Assembly: GCF_000732615.1 (NCBI RefSeq)
Contig: NZ_JPGL01000083.1
Coordinates: 1 to 35,197, forward strand
Origin: Burkholderia paludis
Lineage (GTDB): Bacteria > Pseudomonadota > Gammaproteobacteria > Burkholderiales > Burkholderiaceae
Direction of reading: 5' to 3'
DNA: 35,197 nt
The position numbers and the translations under genes are program-made. Shown one piece after another: positions 23,158 to 31,882 of the stretch. The notes beneath the pieces are model-generated. The model was not told the origin of the DNA and searched no databases. It saw nothing but the letters and a program-made list of their open reading frames with translations. Position 1 is the stretch's first letter. Each line of letters starts with the position of its first letter.

Positions 23158-24321
23158 CTACGCGGCGGCGAGCATCTGCGTCTGCCGGTAAAGGCCCGTG
23201 ACGAGATCCGTCTGCGTGACGATCCCGACGAGCCGGCGCGACGCATCGACGACCGGAATATGGTGGTGGCCCGACTGCGCGAACAGCGGCACGAGTGCCG
23301 TGACCGGCATCGTTTCCGGCACGCATGCGACGTCGCGCGTCATCACGGAGTCGACGCACGCGGGCCGGCCGCCCAGCGCTTGCGGCAGCCGCGCGGACCA
23401 GCGTTGCCACAGCGGAGTCGGGCGGCGCGACGCACGCGTGAGGTCGGCGCGCGTGACGATACCGGCCAGGCGGCCCTCGCCGTCCACGACGGGCAGTGCC
23501 TTCACGCGGTGGCGGTCGAGCAGCGCGAGGGCGGCCGTCACCGACGTCGACGGCGCGACTTCGATTGCATGACGCGTCATCAGGTCGGTGCACGTGAGCT
23601 GGCCGAACGTGCGCGCATAGGCCTGCATCTCGGTTTCGCGCAGCAGCGTTTCGAGATCGTCCGGATCGACGTCGAGCCATTCGCCGCGGCGCTTCAGCAC
23701 CGCGTCGAGATCGCCGCGCGTGAAGCCGCCGCGCGCCGGCGCGGCGGGTTTCGCGTCGGCACGCGCGCCGCCGTGCGGGTAGCGGTGCCCCGTCAGCGCG
23801 TGATACACGAGCGCGGCCGACAGCAGAACGGCCGATTGCAGCGCGATCGGTTCCAGCACGAAGCCGAACCCCAGTGCATGAATCGCCGGGCCGCCGACCA
23901 CGGCCGTCAGCGCGACGGCGCCCGACGGCGGGTGCACGCAGCGCAGCGCGAACATGCCGCCGATCGCGCATGCGATCGCGACCGCGGCGGCGGTAACCGG
24001 ATCGGCGATCCAGTGTGCGCATGCGACGCCGACCGTCGCCGCGACGAGATTGCCGCCGATGATCGACCACGGCTGTGCGAGCGGGCTCGCCGGCACGGCG
24101 AACAGCAGCACGGCAGACGCGCCCATCGGCGCGACGAGCAACGGCGCGAGGCCCGGCACGCCGGGCAGCAGCCGCATCGTCGCGCCGACAGTCGCGATGC
24201 CGACGAGGGCGCCTGCGCACGAACGCAGGCGTTCGCGCCAGCCGAGCGACATCGGATGGGGAATGAAGCTGTGCAGCCATTGCCGCAGCGTGCGGCGCGA
24301 CGAAGGGGAGCCTGACGACAT
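23158..24321 (-). CDS. HPP family membrane protein with two CBS domains
   Basis: This 387-residue protein starts at ATG 24321. The N-terminal half has four to five hydrophobic segments with PMGASAVLLFAVPASPLAQP and the name-giving HPP motif at 130-132 (RCVHPPSGAVAL). The C-terminal half holds a CBS pair (LTCTDLMTRHAIEVAPSTSV with LAGIVTRADLT, then VDSVMTRDVACVPETMPV with LVGIVTQTDLV). HPP proteins have been linked to nitrite transport in chloroplasts and cyanobacteria; transport of an anion is a reasonable guess here. It lies 107 bases before the MarR gene on the same strand and shares its operator motif. Confidence 0.9.
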   Translation of the reverse strand: MSSGSPSSRRTLRQWLHSFIPHPMSLGWRERLRSCAGALVGIATVGATMRLLPGVPGLAPLLVAPMGASAVLLFAVPASPLAQPWSIIGGNLVAATVGVACAHWIADPVTAAAVAIACAIGGMFALRCVHPPSGAVALTAVVGGPAIHALGFGFVLEPIALQSAVLLSAALVYHALTGHRYPHGGARADAKPAAPARGGFTRGDLDAVLKRRGEWLDVDPDDLETLLRETEMQAYARTFGQLTCTDLMTRHAIEVAPSTSVTAALALLDRHRVKALPVVDGEGRLAGIVTRADLTRASRRPTPLWQRWSARLPQALGGRPACVDSVMTRDVACVPETMPVTALVPLFAQSGHHHIPVVDASRRLVGIVTQTDLVTGLYRQTQMLAAA

Positions 24322-24378
24322 GGACGGTGAGCGGTAGAGACGACAGCGCGGTCGGGTGCGACGACAAGCGGCGAATTG

Positions 24379-24395
24379 TATCTCATTGTGATATA
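24379..24395. promoter_or_regulatory. second copy of the MarR-type operator, upstream of the HPP-CBS gene
   Basis: TATCTCA, spacer TTG and TGATATA form an inverted repeat with one mismatch. The right half with its flank, TGATATAAAT, is identical to that of the site at 23096-23105. It lies 57 bases upstream of the HPP-CBS start, a placement like that of the first site. Confidence 0.6.
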
Positions 24396-24441
24396 AATCG
24401 TCGCGCCGCTTCGGGCTTTGTCGTGCATGGCTTGCAAAAGC

Positions 24442-24458
24442 CTTTCATGCGATGAAAG
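24442..24458. promoter_or_regulatory. inverted repeat upstream of the second LysR gene
   Basis: CTTTCAT, spacer GCG and ATGAAAG form a perfect 7-3-7 palindrome. It contains a T-N11-A core as in LysR-type binding boxes, in the 357-base spacer between the HPP-CBS and LysR genes. The rest of that spacer (24459-24678) shows no gene or clear signal. Confidence 0.5.
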
Positions 24459-24678
24459 TTTTCGGGTGGCGCAAGCGCGCAAATTTGTCTGCAGCGGCGT
24501 ACAATTCCGGCCACCGAATCCCGTCATGCCAGAACCACGTACGCGATGTCCGCTCTCCCGCCTTTTCCCCGGCACGGTGATCGTTTCGACGTGGTTCGCG
24601 GCTGCGTTCCGTTTCCCCTCTGACGCGAGCGCCGCCGACGCCTCCCCACCGACTCTCCCCAAGCCAATTCCCAATTCA

Positions 24679-25647
24679 ATGGACATGCTCGAAAACATGC
24701 GCCTGTTCGTGCGCGTTGTCGAGGCCGGCAGTTTTACTGCGGTCGCGAAGGAAATCGATGCGACCACCGCGCAGGTGTCGCGCGCGGTATCGAACCTCGA
24801 AGCACACGTACAGACGCGCCTGCTGCATCGCACGACGCGCCATCTCGGCCTCACCGAAAGCGGCGAACGCTATTTCGAGCGCGCGAAATCGATCCTCGCG
24901 GAAATCGACTACGCGAACGCCGAGGCGCGCAACGCGTTGCTGCGGCCGAGCGGCAAGATGCGCATCCATGCGATGACGGGCCTCGGGCAGAGCCATGTCG
25001 TGTCGTCGATCGTGCGCTACCAGGAGGACAACCCGGACGTGTCGGTCGAACTGACGCTCGCGCAGCGGATGCCGAATCTCGTCGAGGAGGGCTACGACGT
25101 GTCGATCGTGACGGCGTCGCAACTGCCCGATTCGGGTTACGTTGCGCAGACCTGCGGCACGAGCTGCAGCGTGCTCGTCGCCTCGCGCGAATACCTGGCG
25201 CGCCACGGCACGCCGCAATCGCCCGACGAATTGCCGAACCACGTGTGCCTGCGCCTCGATACGCCCGCGTCGCCGGCCGGCGAATGGCGGCTCGAACGCA
25301 GCGACGGCGAGGAGGCCGTCTACGAGCTGCAGCCGGCGCCGTTCCAGGTCAACGTGCCGGATGCACTGTGCGTCGCGGTGCGCGCCGGGCGCGGGATCGC
25401 GTGCGTCGCGCTGTATACGGTGCTCGACGACATTCGCGAAGGGCGGCTGATCCGCGTGCTGCCCGAGTACCGGCTGCAGACGGTGAGCGTGTATGCCGTC
25501 TACGCGACGCGCCGCTATCTCGACGCGAAGATCCGTACGTTCCTCGACCACCTGCGCACGACGCTCACGCCCGCGCTGGAGGAAGACCTGCGCGAACTCG
25601 ACCGGCTGACGACCGAGCACGCGCCGGGCGGCCGCAAGCGCGCCTGA
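24679..25647 (+). CDS. LysR-family transcriptional regulator (Ala-Thr-Thr HTH type)
   Basis: This 322-residue protein starts at ATG 24679, which gives MDMLENMRLFVRVVEAGSFTAVAKE. The open frame reaches 24418, but those codons are not LysR-like. DATTAQVSRAVSNLEAHVQTRLLHRTTRHLGLTESG marks the DNA-binding domain. The effector domain follows (SGKMRIHAMTGLGQSHVVSSIV). It belongs to the group of short LysR regulators related to DsdC/CrgA-like proteins, with no obvious neighbour target: the HPP gene is divergent and an MFS transporter is convergent. Confidence 0.92.
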   Translation: MDMLENMRLFVRVVEAGSFTAVAKEIDATTAQVSRAVSNLEAHVQTRLLHRTTRHLGLTESGERYFERAKSILAEIDYANAEARNALLRPSGKMRIHAMTGLGQSHVVSSIVRYQEDNPDVSVELTLAQRMPNLVEEGYDVSIVTASQLPDSGYVAQTCGTSCSVLVASREYLARHGTPQSPDELPNHVCLRLDTPASPAGEWRLERSDGEEAVYELQPAPFQVNVPDALCVAVRAGRGIACVALYTVLDDIREGRLIRVLPEYRLQTVSVYAVYATRRYLDAKIRTFLDHLRTTLTPALEEDLRELDRLTTEHAPGGRKRA

Positions 25648-25684
25648 CGGCCCGGGCCCCCGCGGGCGGGCGCCGCGGCGGCGT

Positions 25685-27049
25685 TCAGGCGCGCGGCGCG
25701 ATGCGGATCCGTTCGAAGCGTCCCGCGAGCCACACGTACGCGGCGATGCCGAGCAGCCCGTGCGCGGCGACGAACCACAACGCGCCCGCGAACGAGCCGG
25801 TGCGGGCGACGAAATAGCCGATCACAAGCGGCGTGACGATCCCGGCCAGGTTGCCGAGGCCGTTGAACACGCCGCCGCTCAGGCCGACCATGCCTTCCGG
25901 CGCCGTGTCGGCGAGCACGGCCCAGCCGACCGCCGCGAGCCCCTTGCCGAAGAACGCGATCGTCATCAGCGCGATCACGACCGCGTTCGACGACGCGCCG
26001 TTCGCGAGCACGAGCAGCGTCGCCATCGCCATCCCCGCGACGAACGGCGTCTTGCGCGCCCGCGACGGATGCATGCCGCGCCGGACCAGCCAGTCCGACA
26101 GCACGCCGCCGAGCACGCCGCCCGTGAATCCGCAGATCGCCGGCAGCGCGGCGACCCAGCCGGCCTCCATGATCGTCATGCCGCGCCCCTTGATCAGGTA
26201 GATCGGGAACCACGTGATGAAGAAATAGGTGAGCGCCGTGATGCAGTACTGGCCGAGATAGATCGCCCACAGGTTCCGGTGCCGGAACAGTTGCGACACG
26301 TCGTGCCACGACAGGCGCGGCCGATGGCGCACGCGGTTCGCCTCGAGATCGACGAGCGCACCGTGTGCGCGGAGGTAGTCGCGCTCGGCGTCGGTCACGC
26401 GCGGGTGGCTGTGCGGTTCTCGATACCATGCGAACCACAGCGCGGCGAGCGCGATGCCGAGCAGTCCCATCCACAGAAACACGTGCTCCCAGCCGAGCGC
26501 GTGCGTGAGCCATGCCATCGCGGGCGTGAACAATACGACGGCCATGTACTGCGCGGAATTGAACAGCGCCGATGCGGTGCCGCGTTCGGCGGTCGGAAAC
26601 CAGCATGCGACGATCCGCGAATTGGCCGGGAATGCCGGCGATTCGACGAGGCCGAGCATGAAGCGCATCGCGAACAGCGCGAGCGTCGCGGCCGCACCCT
26701 GCACCGCGAGCGAGCCGACCGTACCCTGCAGCATCGTGAAGACCGACCACAGCAGAAGGCTCAGGCCGTAGACGCGCCGCGCGCCGAAACGGTCGAGCAG
26801 CCAGCCGCCCGGGATCTGGCCGATCGCATAGGCCCACGCGAACGCGGAAAAGACGATGCCGAGCTGCACGGGCGTCAGCCCGAGGTCGTGCGCGACGCCG
26901 GTGCCGGCGATCGACATCGTCGCGCGGTCGGCGTAGTTGATGACGGTGACCGCGAAAATCAGCGCGAGGACCGCATGGCGGACGCGGCCGGTCGTGTGCG
27001 ACGCGGCGGGCGATGCGGCGAGGGCGGCGCCGCTGGATCGTTGGGGCAT
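25685..27049 (-). CDS. MFS transporter, anion:cation symporter (ACS) family
   Basis: This 454-residue protein starts at ATG 27049 with AAGGAG seven bases before it; ATG 27079 upstream has no such site. About twelve hydrophobic segments are visible. VINYADRATMSIAGTGVAHDLGLTPVQLGIVFSAFAWAYAIGQIPGGWLLDRFGARRVYG is the typical helix 1-3 region of ACS members. That group includes hexuronate, glucarate/galactarate and phthalate transporters. It follows the 2-hydroxyacid dehydrogenase on the same strand after 238 bases. A sugar acid or hydroxy acid is the likely cargo, from context only. Confidence 0.92.
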   Translation of the reverse strand: MPQRSSGAALAASPAASHTTGRVRHAVLALIFAVTVINYADRATMSIAGTGVAHDLGLTPVQLGIVFSAFAWAYAIGQIPGGWLLDRFGARRVYGLSLLLWSVFTMLQGTVGSLAVQGAAATLALFAMRFMLGLVESPAFPANSRIVACWFPTAERGTASALFNSAQYMAVVLFTPAMAWLTHALGWEHVFLWMGLLGIALAALWFAWYREPHSHPRVTDAERDYLRAHGALVDLEANRVRHRPRLSWHDVSQLFRHRNLWAIYLGQYCITALTYFFITWFPIYLIKGRGMTIMEAGWVAALPAICGFTGGVLGGVLSDWLVRRGMHPSRARKTPFVAGMAMATLLVLANGASSNAVVIALMTIAFFGKGLAAVGWAVLADTAPEGMVGLSGGVFNGLGNLAGIVTPLVIGYFVARTGSFAGALWFVAAHGLLGIAAYVWLAGRFERIRIAPRA

Positions 27050-27287
27050 GCGTGTCTCCTTGGGTGGGTTCTCGTTCATGACGGGCCGGCGAACGCGCGT
27101 TGCCGGTTGCGGCGCCGGGCGCCCCGAAGGCAGTCTCCTCGGGCGGCAGCGACGCGCGATGCCGCAATGCGTCCGGCTACGCGCGTTTCTCCGGCGCAAA
27201 CCCGTCATGCGCGTGAACGGACCGTCGCCTCCGTCGTGCGGGAGGCATCCGGCGTGGTAACGGAAGCAGTCGCGTCGCGCGCGACGG

Positions 27288-28226
27288 TCAGCACGTGATG
27301 CTGGTCGGCGGGCGCTGGCCCGCGAAGCACGCGGCGAGGTTCGCGAGCACGATCCGGCCCATCTGCTCGCGCGTTTCGTGCGTCGCGCTCGCGCGGTGCG
27401 GCTGGACGACGACGCGGTCGAGTTCGAGCAGCGCGGCTGGCACATGCGGTTCGTTCGCGAACACGTCGAGACCGGCGCCTGCGATCGTGCCATCGGCGAG
27501 TGCGCGCACGAGCGCGGCTTCGTCGACCAGCTTGCCGCGCGCGACGTTGATCAGGAATCCTTGCGGACCGAGCGCGGCGAGCACCTCGGCCGTCACGAGC
27601 ACGTTGCCGTGGTCGGCCGACGCGGCGATCGCGAGAACATCGCTGTCGCGCGCGAGCGCGGCGAGGTCGGGCACGAAGCGATAACCGCTGTCGCGATGCT
27701 CGCGCGGGCCGAAGTAGCTGACGGGCATCCGGAACGCCTGCGCGCGCTGCGCGAGCGCGCGGCCGACGCGGCCCAGCCCGACGATGCCGAGCCGCTTGCC
27801 CGTCACCCGGGTCGCGAGCGGCTGGGCCGTCTTGCCCCAACGGCCGGCGCGCACGATCCGCTCGCCGGCGCCGAGGTCGCGCAGCGTCATCAGGATCAGC
27901 CCCATCGCCATGTCGGCGACGTCGTCGGTCAGTACGTCGGGCGTCGTCGTCACATGGATGCCGCGCGCGCGGGCGCGGTGGAGATCGACCGCGTCGGTGC
28001 CGATGCCGCTGATCGCGACGATCTTGAGCGCCGGCAGCCGGTCCATCAGCGCGGCGGACAGGCCGTTCGCGCCGCCGGTCACGACCCCGCGAATGCGCGG
28101 GGCAACGCGGTCGAGCAGCGTGTCCGGCCGTTCGGCCGCATGCAGCCGGTGCACCGCGTAGCGGGCCGACAGTTCGGCGTCGATCGCGTCGGGGAGCGGC
28201 TGGGTGAGCAGGATGTCGATGGTCAT
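27288..28226 (-). CDS. D-isomer-specific 2-hydroxyacid dehydrogenase (GhrB/hydroxypyruvate reductase-like)
   Basis: This 312-residue NAD(P)-dependent enzyme starts at ATG 28226. The Rossmann motif reads GKRLGIVGLGRVGRALAQRA. The substrate/catalytic Arg is in INVARGKLVDEAAL, the Glu in GLDVFANEPHVP and the catalytic His in VVVQPHRASATHETR. In place of the usual PHIGS/PHLGS the loop here is PHRAS. Typical activities are reduction of glyoxylate, hydroxypyruvate or 2-ketogluconate. It faces a divergent LysR regulator and is upstream of the ACS transporter, which suggests an inducible hydroxy-acid utilisation unit. Confidence 0.92.
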   Translation of the reverse strand: MTIDILLTQPLPDAIDAELSARYAVHRLHAAERPDTLLDRVAPRIRGVVTGGANGLSAALMDRLPALKIVAISGIGTDAVDLHRARARGIHVTTTPDVLTDDVADMAMGLILMTLRDLGAGERIVRAGRWGKTAQPLATRVTGKRLGIVGLGRVGRALAQRAQAFRMPVSYFGPREHRDSGYRFVPDLAALARDSDVLAIAASADHGNVLVTAEVLAALGPQGFLINVARGKLVDEAALVRALADGTIAGAGLDVFANEPHVPAALLELDRVVVQPHRASATHETREQMGRIVLANLAACFAGQRPPTSITC

Positions 28227-28339
28227 GAAGGGCTCGGTCGTCGTGCGCGGCAAGGGCCGCACATCAGGTGCAACCGAGTATAGAAATCGTATCGATATCC
28301 GTCTAACATCAAAAGACTATTGATCGATTCAAGAATTGG

Positions 28340-29248
28340 ATGATCGAACTGCACCAGCTTCGCTGTTTCGTCGCGGTTGCCGAGGAACTGCATTTCGGCC
28401 GTGCGGCCCGGCGCCTCTTCATGACCCAGCCGCCGCTCAGCCGGCAGATCCAGCTGCTCGAGCACGCGCTCGGCATCGCGCTGCTCGAGCGCAGCAGCCG
28501 GCAGGTCAGCCTGACCGCTGCCGGCGAGCGGTTCCTGCGCGACGCGCGGCACCTCCTCGAATTCTCCGCACGCGCCGAGCAGGCGGCTCAGCGCGTCGCG
28601 CACGGCGGTGCGGGCCGCATCACGCTCGGTTTCACGGCCGTCAGCGCCTACCGGATGATTCCGGTGCTGCTCGCGCACGCGGCGCACGCGCTGCCGGACG
28701 TCGACGTCGAACTGCGCGAGATGGTGTCGACCGTGCAGATCGACGCGCTGGCGTCGCGCATGCTCGACGCGGGTTTCGTGCGCCAGCGCGCCGCGCGCCA
28801 GCCGCTCGAATACCGGCTCGTGCAGCGCGAGCCGATGCTCGTCGCGGTCGCCGCCGGCGCGCCGCTTGCCGCGCGCGAGCGGATCGGTCCCGACGCTCTC
28901 GACGGCCAGCCGTTCATCGCGTATTCGCCGAACGAAGGGAAGTATTTCCACGACATGATCTCGGGGATGTTCGCGGGCGCCGGGCGGCTGCCGAACTACC
29001 TGCACTATGTCGGGCAGACGCACACGATTCTCGGCCTCGTGCGCGCGGGGCTCGGCGCCGCGCTGGTGCCGGCGTCGGCGCGCGAGCTTCATGTCGATGG
29101 CGTGGTGTTCCGGCCGCTCGCGGGCGTCGACGTGGCGGCCGAGCTGTATCTCGCGTGGCGAACGGACAACGACAATCCGGCGTTGCCGGTGTTCAACGCG
29201 ATGGTCGAGCGGTTTCTCGCGCAGGAGCAGGGCGGCGCGGTTGCGTGA
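28340..29248 (+). CDS. LysR-family transcriptional regulator (CatR/BenM-like group)
   Basis: This 302-residue protein with start MIELHQLRCFVAVAEELHFGRAARRL has FMTQPPLSRQIQLLEHALGIALLERSSRQVSLTAAGERFL as a classical LysR DNA-binding domain. The effector domain begins RITLGFTAVSAYRMIPVLLAHA. The sequence resembles the aromatic-acid-responsive CatR/BenM/CbnR subgroup. It is divergent from the 2-hydroxyacid dehydrogenase across 113 bases and is the probable regulator of that gene. The spacer is locally AT-rich (28280-28340) with several TCGAT-like half sites. Confidence 0.92.
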   Translation: MIELHQLRCFVAVAEELHFGRAARRLFMTQPPLSRQIQLLEHALGIALLERSSRQVSLTAAGERFLRDARHLLEFSARAEQAAQRVAHGGAGRITLGFTAVSAYRMIPVLLAHAAHALPDVDVELREMVSTVQIDALASRMLDAGFVRQRAARQPLEYRLVQREPMLVAVAAGAPLAARERIGPDALDGQPFIAYSPNEGKYFHDMISGMFAGAGRLPNYLHYVGQTHTILGLVRAGLGAALVPASARELHVDGVVFRPLAGVDVAAELYLAWRTDNDNPALPVFNAMVERFLAQEQGGAVA

Positions 29249-29278
29249 CGCGTCCGGAAATGCACTCGCGCGACGTGA

Positions 29279-29301
29279 CAAGCTTTCAGTCCGGAAGCTT
29301 G
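29279..29301. repeat. CAAGCTT inverted repeat after the LysR gene
   Basis: CAAGCTT, a nine-base spacer and AAGCTTG form a seven-pair stem 31 bases after the LysR stop. There is no T-tract, so termination is uncertain. Confidence 0.5.
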
Positions 29302-29388
29302 CCGGATGCGATCACAAGCAATCCTGACCGAGCGGAACGGGTCGCAGTCCTGCGAATCCTTACCGTATTGAAAGCTGATCCGGGGCCC

Positions 29389-29421
29389 GCGTTCCAGCGG
29401 CGGAACGCAGCGCTTCGCTGC
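29389..29421. repeat. pair of overlapping hairpins in the 29.3-29.5 kb spacer
   Basis: GCGTTCC, loop AGCGGC and GGAACGC are perfect. They overlap a second stem GCAGCG, loop CTT, CGCTGC at 29407-29421, so the two compete for two bases. The 670-base spacer 29249-29917 shows little else apart from a weak small ORF. A small RNA or a protein site are both possible. Confidence 0.5.
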
Positions 29422-29535
29422 ACTGCGACAATCGCTTGACGCTGCATGCCGGTCGGCGCAGGATACGTCCGTGCATTTGGAGCGGGACGCGCCGGCCGCG
29501 CGGTTTCCGCATCCGCGATACGCAAAAAAACAACG

Positions 29536-29781
29536 ATGAGCCTTTACGCACTCGTACCGGAATACCGGCGCCGCGTCTGTCGGCCCGCCGCAGCAACGAT
29601 TCTCCCGACGCCTGTCGCGTCACGCATCCGTCATCCCGTGTCGTACCGCAACCCGGTACAGGTTCCCGCTCGCGCGCCAGTCGCACCGGCCGGCGGCGCG
29701 GACGCGGCCCGCCGCATCGCGTCGCGATCCGCCGCGCCCGATCTCCGCATCCTGAACGGCGCCTACACCGGCGTGTCGTGA
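29536..29781 (+). CDS. doubtful small ORF, 81 codons
   Basis: The frame from ATG 29536 encodes a basic peptide (MSLYALVPEYRRRVCRP and onward, ending RILNGAYTGVS). Third positions are GC-rich but less so than in neighbouring genes, there is no ribosome site before the ATG, and no motif is recognisable. It could be a lineage-specific small gene or chance. It lies on the same strand as the coiled-coil gene at 29918. Confidence 0.25.
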   Translation: MSLYALVPEYRRRVCRPAAATILPTPVASRIRHPVSYRNPVQVPARAPVAPAGGADAARRIASRSAAPDLRILNGAYTGVS

Positions 29782-29917
29782 CGCCCGCCGGCGCCCGTCC
29801 TGGTATCGCGCCGCCGGCTTGCCCGATTGTCCGGCGGCGCCGGAGTCCGAAGCATTTCCATTGAGCGTGAAGACGCAAACGCACGCAGTTCGATTCGAGG
29901 TTCAAGGAGAGAAACTC

Positions 29918-30688
29918 ATGTCGCAGCTTTCGAATGAAGAGAACGGCAGTTCGGGGAGTGGCAAGGCAAGGCTGATCAAGTGGGCGATCATCATCGCCGG
30001 CGTCGCGATCGCGGCACCGGCCGCGCTGTTCATCCTGAAAGGGGTGATCGCGCTGGTCACGGCGGGCGTGATCGGCCTCGGCGCGATCTATTTCGCGCCG
30101 GTCGTCGCGATGAAGTTCGCGAACCAGAAGGTCAGGATGATCGTCGAGGAGGCGCAGTCGAACCCGATCGAGACGCTGATCAACCAGCTCGCGGAAAAGC
30201 GCCAGGCCGCGCAGAAATTCGCGGACAGCATCACGGCGTTCCGTACCGAGGTGAAGAACTTCGAGAGCAAGACGGAACTGTTCGAGAAGCAGTATCCGGA
30301 CGACGCGCCGCGTTTTCGCGCGCAGCTCGACACGATGAAGCAGCTCCTCTCGTTTCGCGAAGGCCGCTACAAGCAGGTGCAGGCCGAGCTGAAGAATTTC
30401 GCGTCGGCGATCGACCGCGCGAAGGCGATGTGGGACATGTCGCAGGCGGCCCAGCAGATGAACAAGCTCGCGGGCCGGCAGACGGCCGATACGTTCGAGC
30501 AGATCAAGACCGACGTGGCCGTCGATTCGGTGATGCGCTCGGTCAACAAGGCGTTCTCGGAAATGGAGACGTCGCTGATGGATAACCCCGAGGTCAAGCA
30601 GGCGCAGCAGCAGGCGGTGATGAACGCGCCCCACGCGCCCGGGCTCGATGCGGCGAACCCCGCGCAACTGCCGTCGAAACAACAATAA
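29918..30688 (+). CDS. two-TM coiled-coil protein of unknown function
   Basis: This 256-residue protein starts at ATG 29918 behind AAGGAGAG. An acidic/Ser-rich N-terminus is followed by two hydrophobic segments (residues about 20-40, IKWAIIIAGVAIAAPAALFI, and 42-62). A long helical region from about 70 to 220 follows, rich in E, K, Q and A (NQLAEKRQAAQKFADSITAFRTEV, RYKQVQAELKNFASAIDRAKAMWDM), probably coiled coil. The tail is Gln/Pro/Ala-rich (QAQQQAVMNAPHAPG). Architecture recalls PspA-like or membrane-associated structural proteins, but I do not recognise a family. It is 20 bases before the SBP-LysM gene and almost certainly cotranscribed with it. Confidence 0.85.
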   Translation: MSQLSNEENGSSGSGKARLIKWAIIIAGVAIAAPAALFILKGVIALVTAGVIGLGAIYFAPVVAMKFANQKVRMIVEEAQSNPIETLINQLAEKRQAAQKFADSITAFRTEVKNFESKTELFEKQYPDDAPRFRAQLDTMKQLLSFREGRYKQVQAELKNFASAIDRAKAMWDMSQAAQQMNKLAGRQTADTFEQIKTDVAVDSVMRSVNKAFSEMETSLMDNPEVKQAQQQAVMNAPHAPGLDAANPAQLPSKQQ

Positions 30689-30708
30689 CTTCCTGCAGGC
30701 CCGCAACC

Positions 30709-31836
30709 ATGAAAAAACTTCTTGGCGCAATCGCGTTTCTGGTAGTGCTCGTCGGCGTATGGGTCGTGCATCAGGGCGGCCTGTCGACGCTGCTTCCCGC
30801 GCATGACTCGACGTCCGCGCAAAACGTCGACACCGGCCAGTCCGCGCCGACCTCCACGTCCACGTCGGCCGGCGTGCTGCCGGCCGGCTTCACGCCGCAG
30901 GCCAGCACGCTGAAATCGATCGCGGAAAACGGCATCGTGCGGATCTCGGTGCAGAACCCGAGCGAACCGTTCTTCGGCGAGGACAAGGGCACGCCGCACG
31001 GCTTCAACGTCGAGTTCGCGCGGCTGCTGTTCGCGGATCCGTCGTTCTCGCACGGCGGCAAGCCGGTCGTGGTCGATACGCGTCACGAGGTCGACACGTA
31101 CCCGGGCGTACCGAAGCAGCTGCTCGACACGGACGCCAAGGGCAACCACGTGGTCGACGTCGCGATGGACGGCTTGACGTTCCCGGACAACACGCCGGCC
31201 GGCGTCGTCTATTCGGTGCCGTACGTCGACGATTTCGGCTATTCGCTGATCGTGCGGCAAGGTTCGGCGATCCGCTCGACCGACGATCTCGCGGGCAAGA
31301 CGGTCGGCATCCTGAAGGGCGACCCGGACGTGCGTGCGTTCGTCACGCGCCAGTATCCGAACGTGAAGTTCGTCGAGGTCGACGATTCCGATCCGGCGTT
31401 CATCGCGAAGAGCGTCGACGGCCGTACGGTCGATGCGTTCATCTACGACTATCCGTTCGCGGTCAGCTCGATCAAGGACACCGACCTGAAATTCGCGGTG
31501 ACCAAGCTCGACGGCTCGAACATCGCGTACAAGATCGGCGTGCGCGCCGACGACCAGGATCTGCTGATCTACCTGAACGCCGCGATCGCGAAGCTCAAGC
31601 AGTCGCCGCAGTATCTCGACCTGCTGCGCAAGTACTTCGTCAGCGACCAGGCCGTGACGACGGCGGCCGCATCGGGCGAACTCGTGTACGTGGTGAAGTC
31701 GGGCGATACGCTGAACATGATCGCGGCGAGCAAGCTCGGCAGCGGCCAGCGTTATCGCGAGATCCAGCGCCGCAACAACCTCGCCAATCCGAACCTGATC
31801 CTCGCCGGCCAGCATCTCGTGATCCCGGTGCGGTAG
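30709..31836 (+). CDS. solute-binding (SBP_bac_3-like) domain fused to C-terminal LysM
   Basis: This 375-residue protein has an N-terminal hydrophobic segment (MKKLLGAIAFLVVLVGVWVV), either a signal peptide or an anchor, with no lipobox. A Thr/Ser-rich linker follows (to about residue 60). Residues about 65-310 form a type-2 periplasmic-binding fold (GIVRISVQNPSEPFFGEDKG, PHGFNVEFARLLF, GKTVGILKGDPDVRAFV, VDAFIYDYPFAV). The C-terminal LysM runs from about residue 326 to the end (VKSGDTLNMIAASKLG, RNNLANPNLILAGQ). There are no ABC permease or ATPase genes beside it. A ligand-sensing protein held at peptidoglycan is more plausible than a transporter component. That function is inference. Confidence 0.88.
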   Translation: MKKLLGAIAFLVVLVGVWVVHQGGLSTLLPAHDSTSAQNVDTGQSAPTSTSTSAGVLPAGFTPQASTLKSIAENGIVRISVQNPSEPFFGEDKGTPHGFNVEFARLLFADPSFSHGGKPVVVDTRHEVDTYPGVPKQLLDTDAKGNHVVDVAMDGLTFPDNTPAGVVYSVPYVDDFGYSLIVRQGSAIRSTDDLAGKTVGILKGDPDVRAFVTRQYPNVKFVEVDDSDPAFIAKSVDGRTVDAFIYDYPFAVSSIKDTDLKFAVTKLDGSNIAYKIGVRADDQDLLIYLNAAIAKLKQSPQYLDLLRKYFVSDQAVTTAAASGELVYVVKSGDTLNMIAASKLGSGQRYREIQRRNNLANPNLILAGQHLVIPVR

Positions 31837-31882
31837 CGGCGGCGTGACGCGAATGTAGGGGCAAGAAAGGACCTGAACGACA

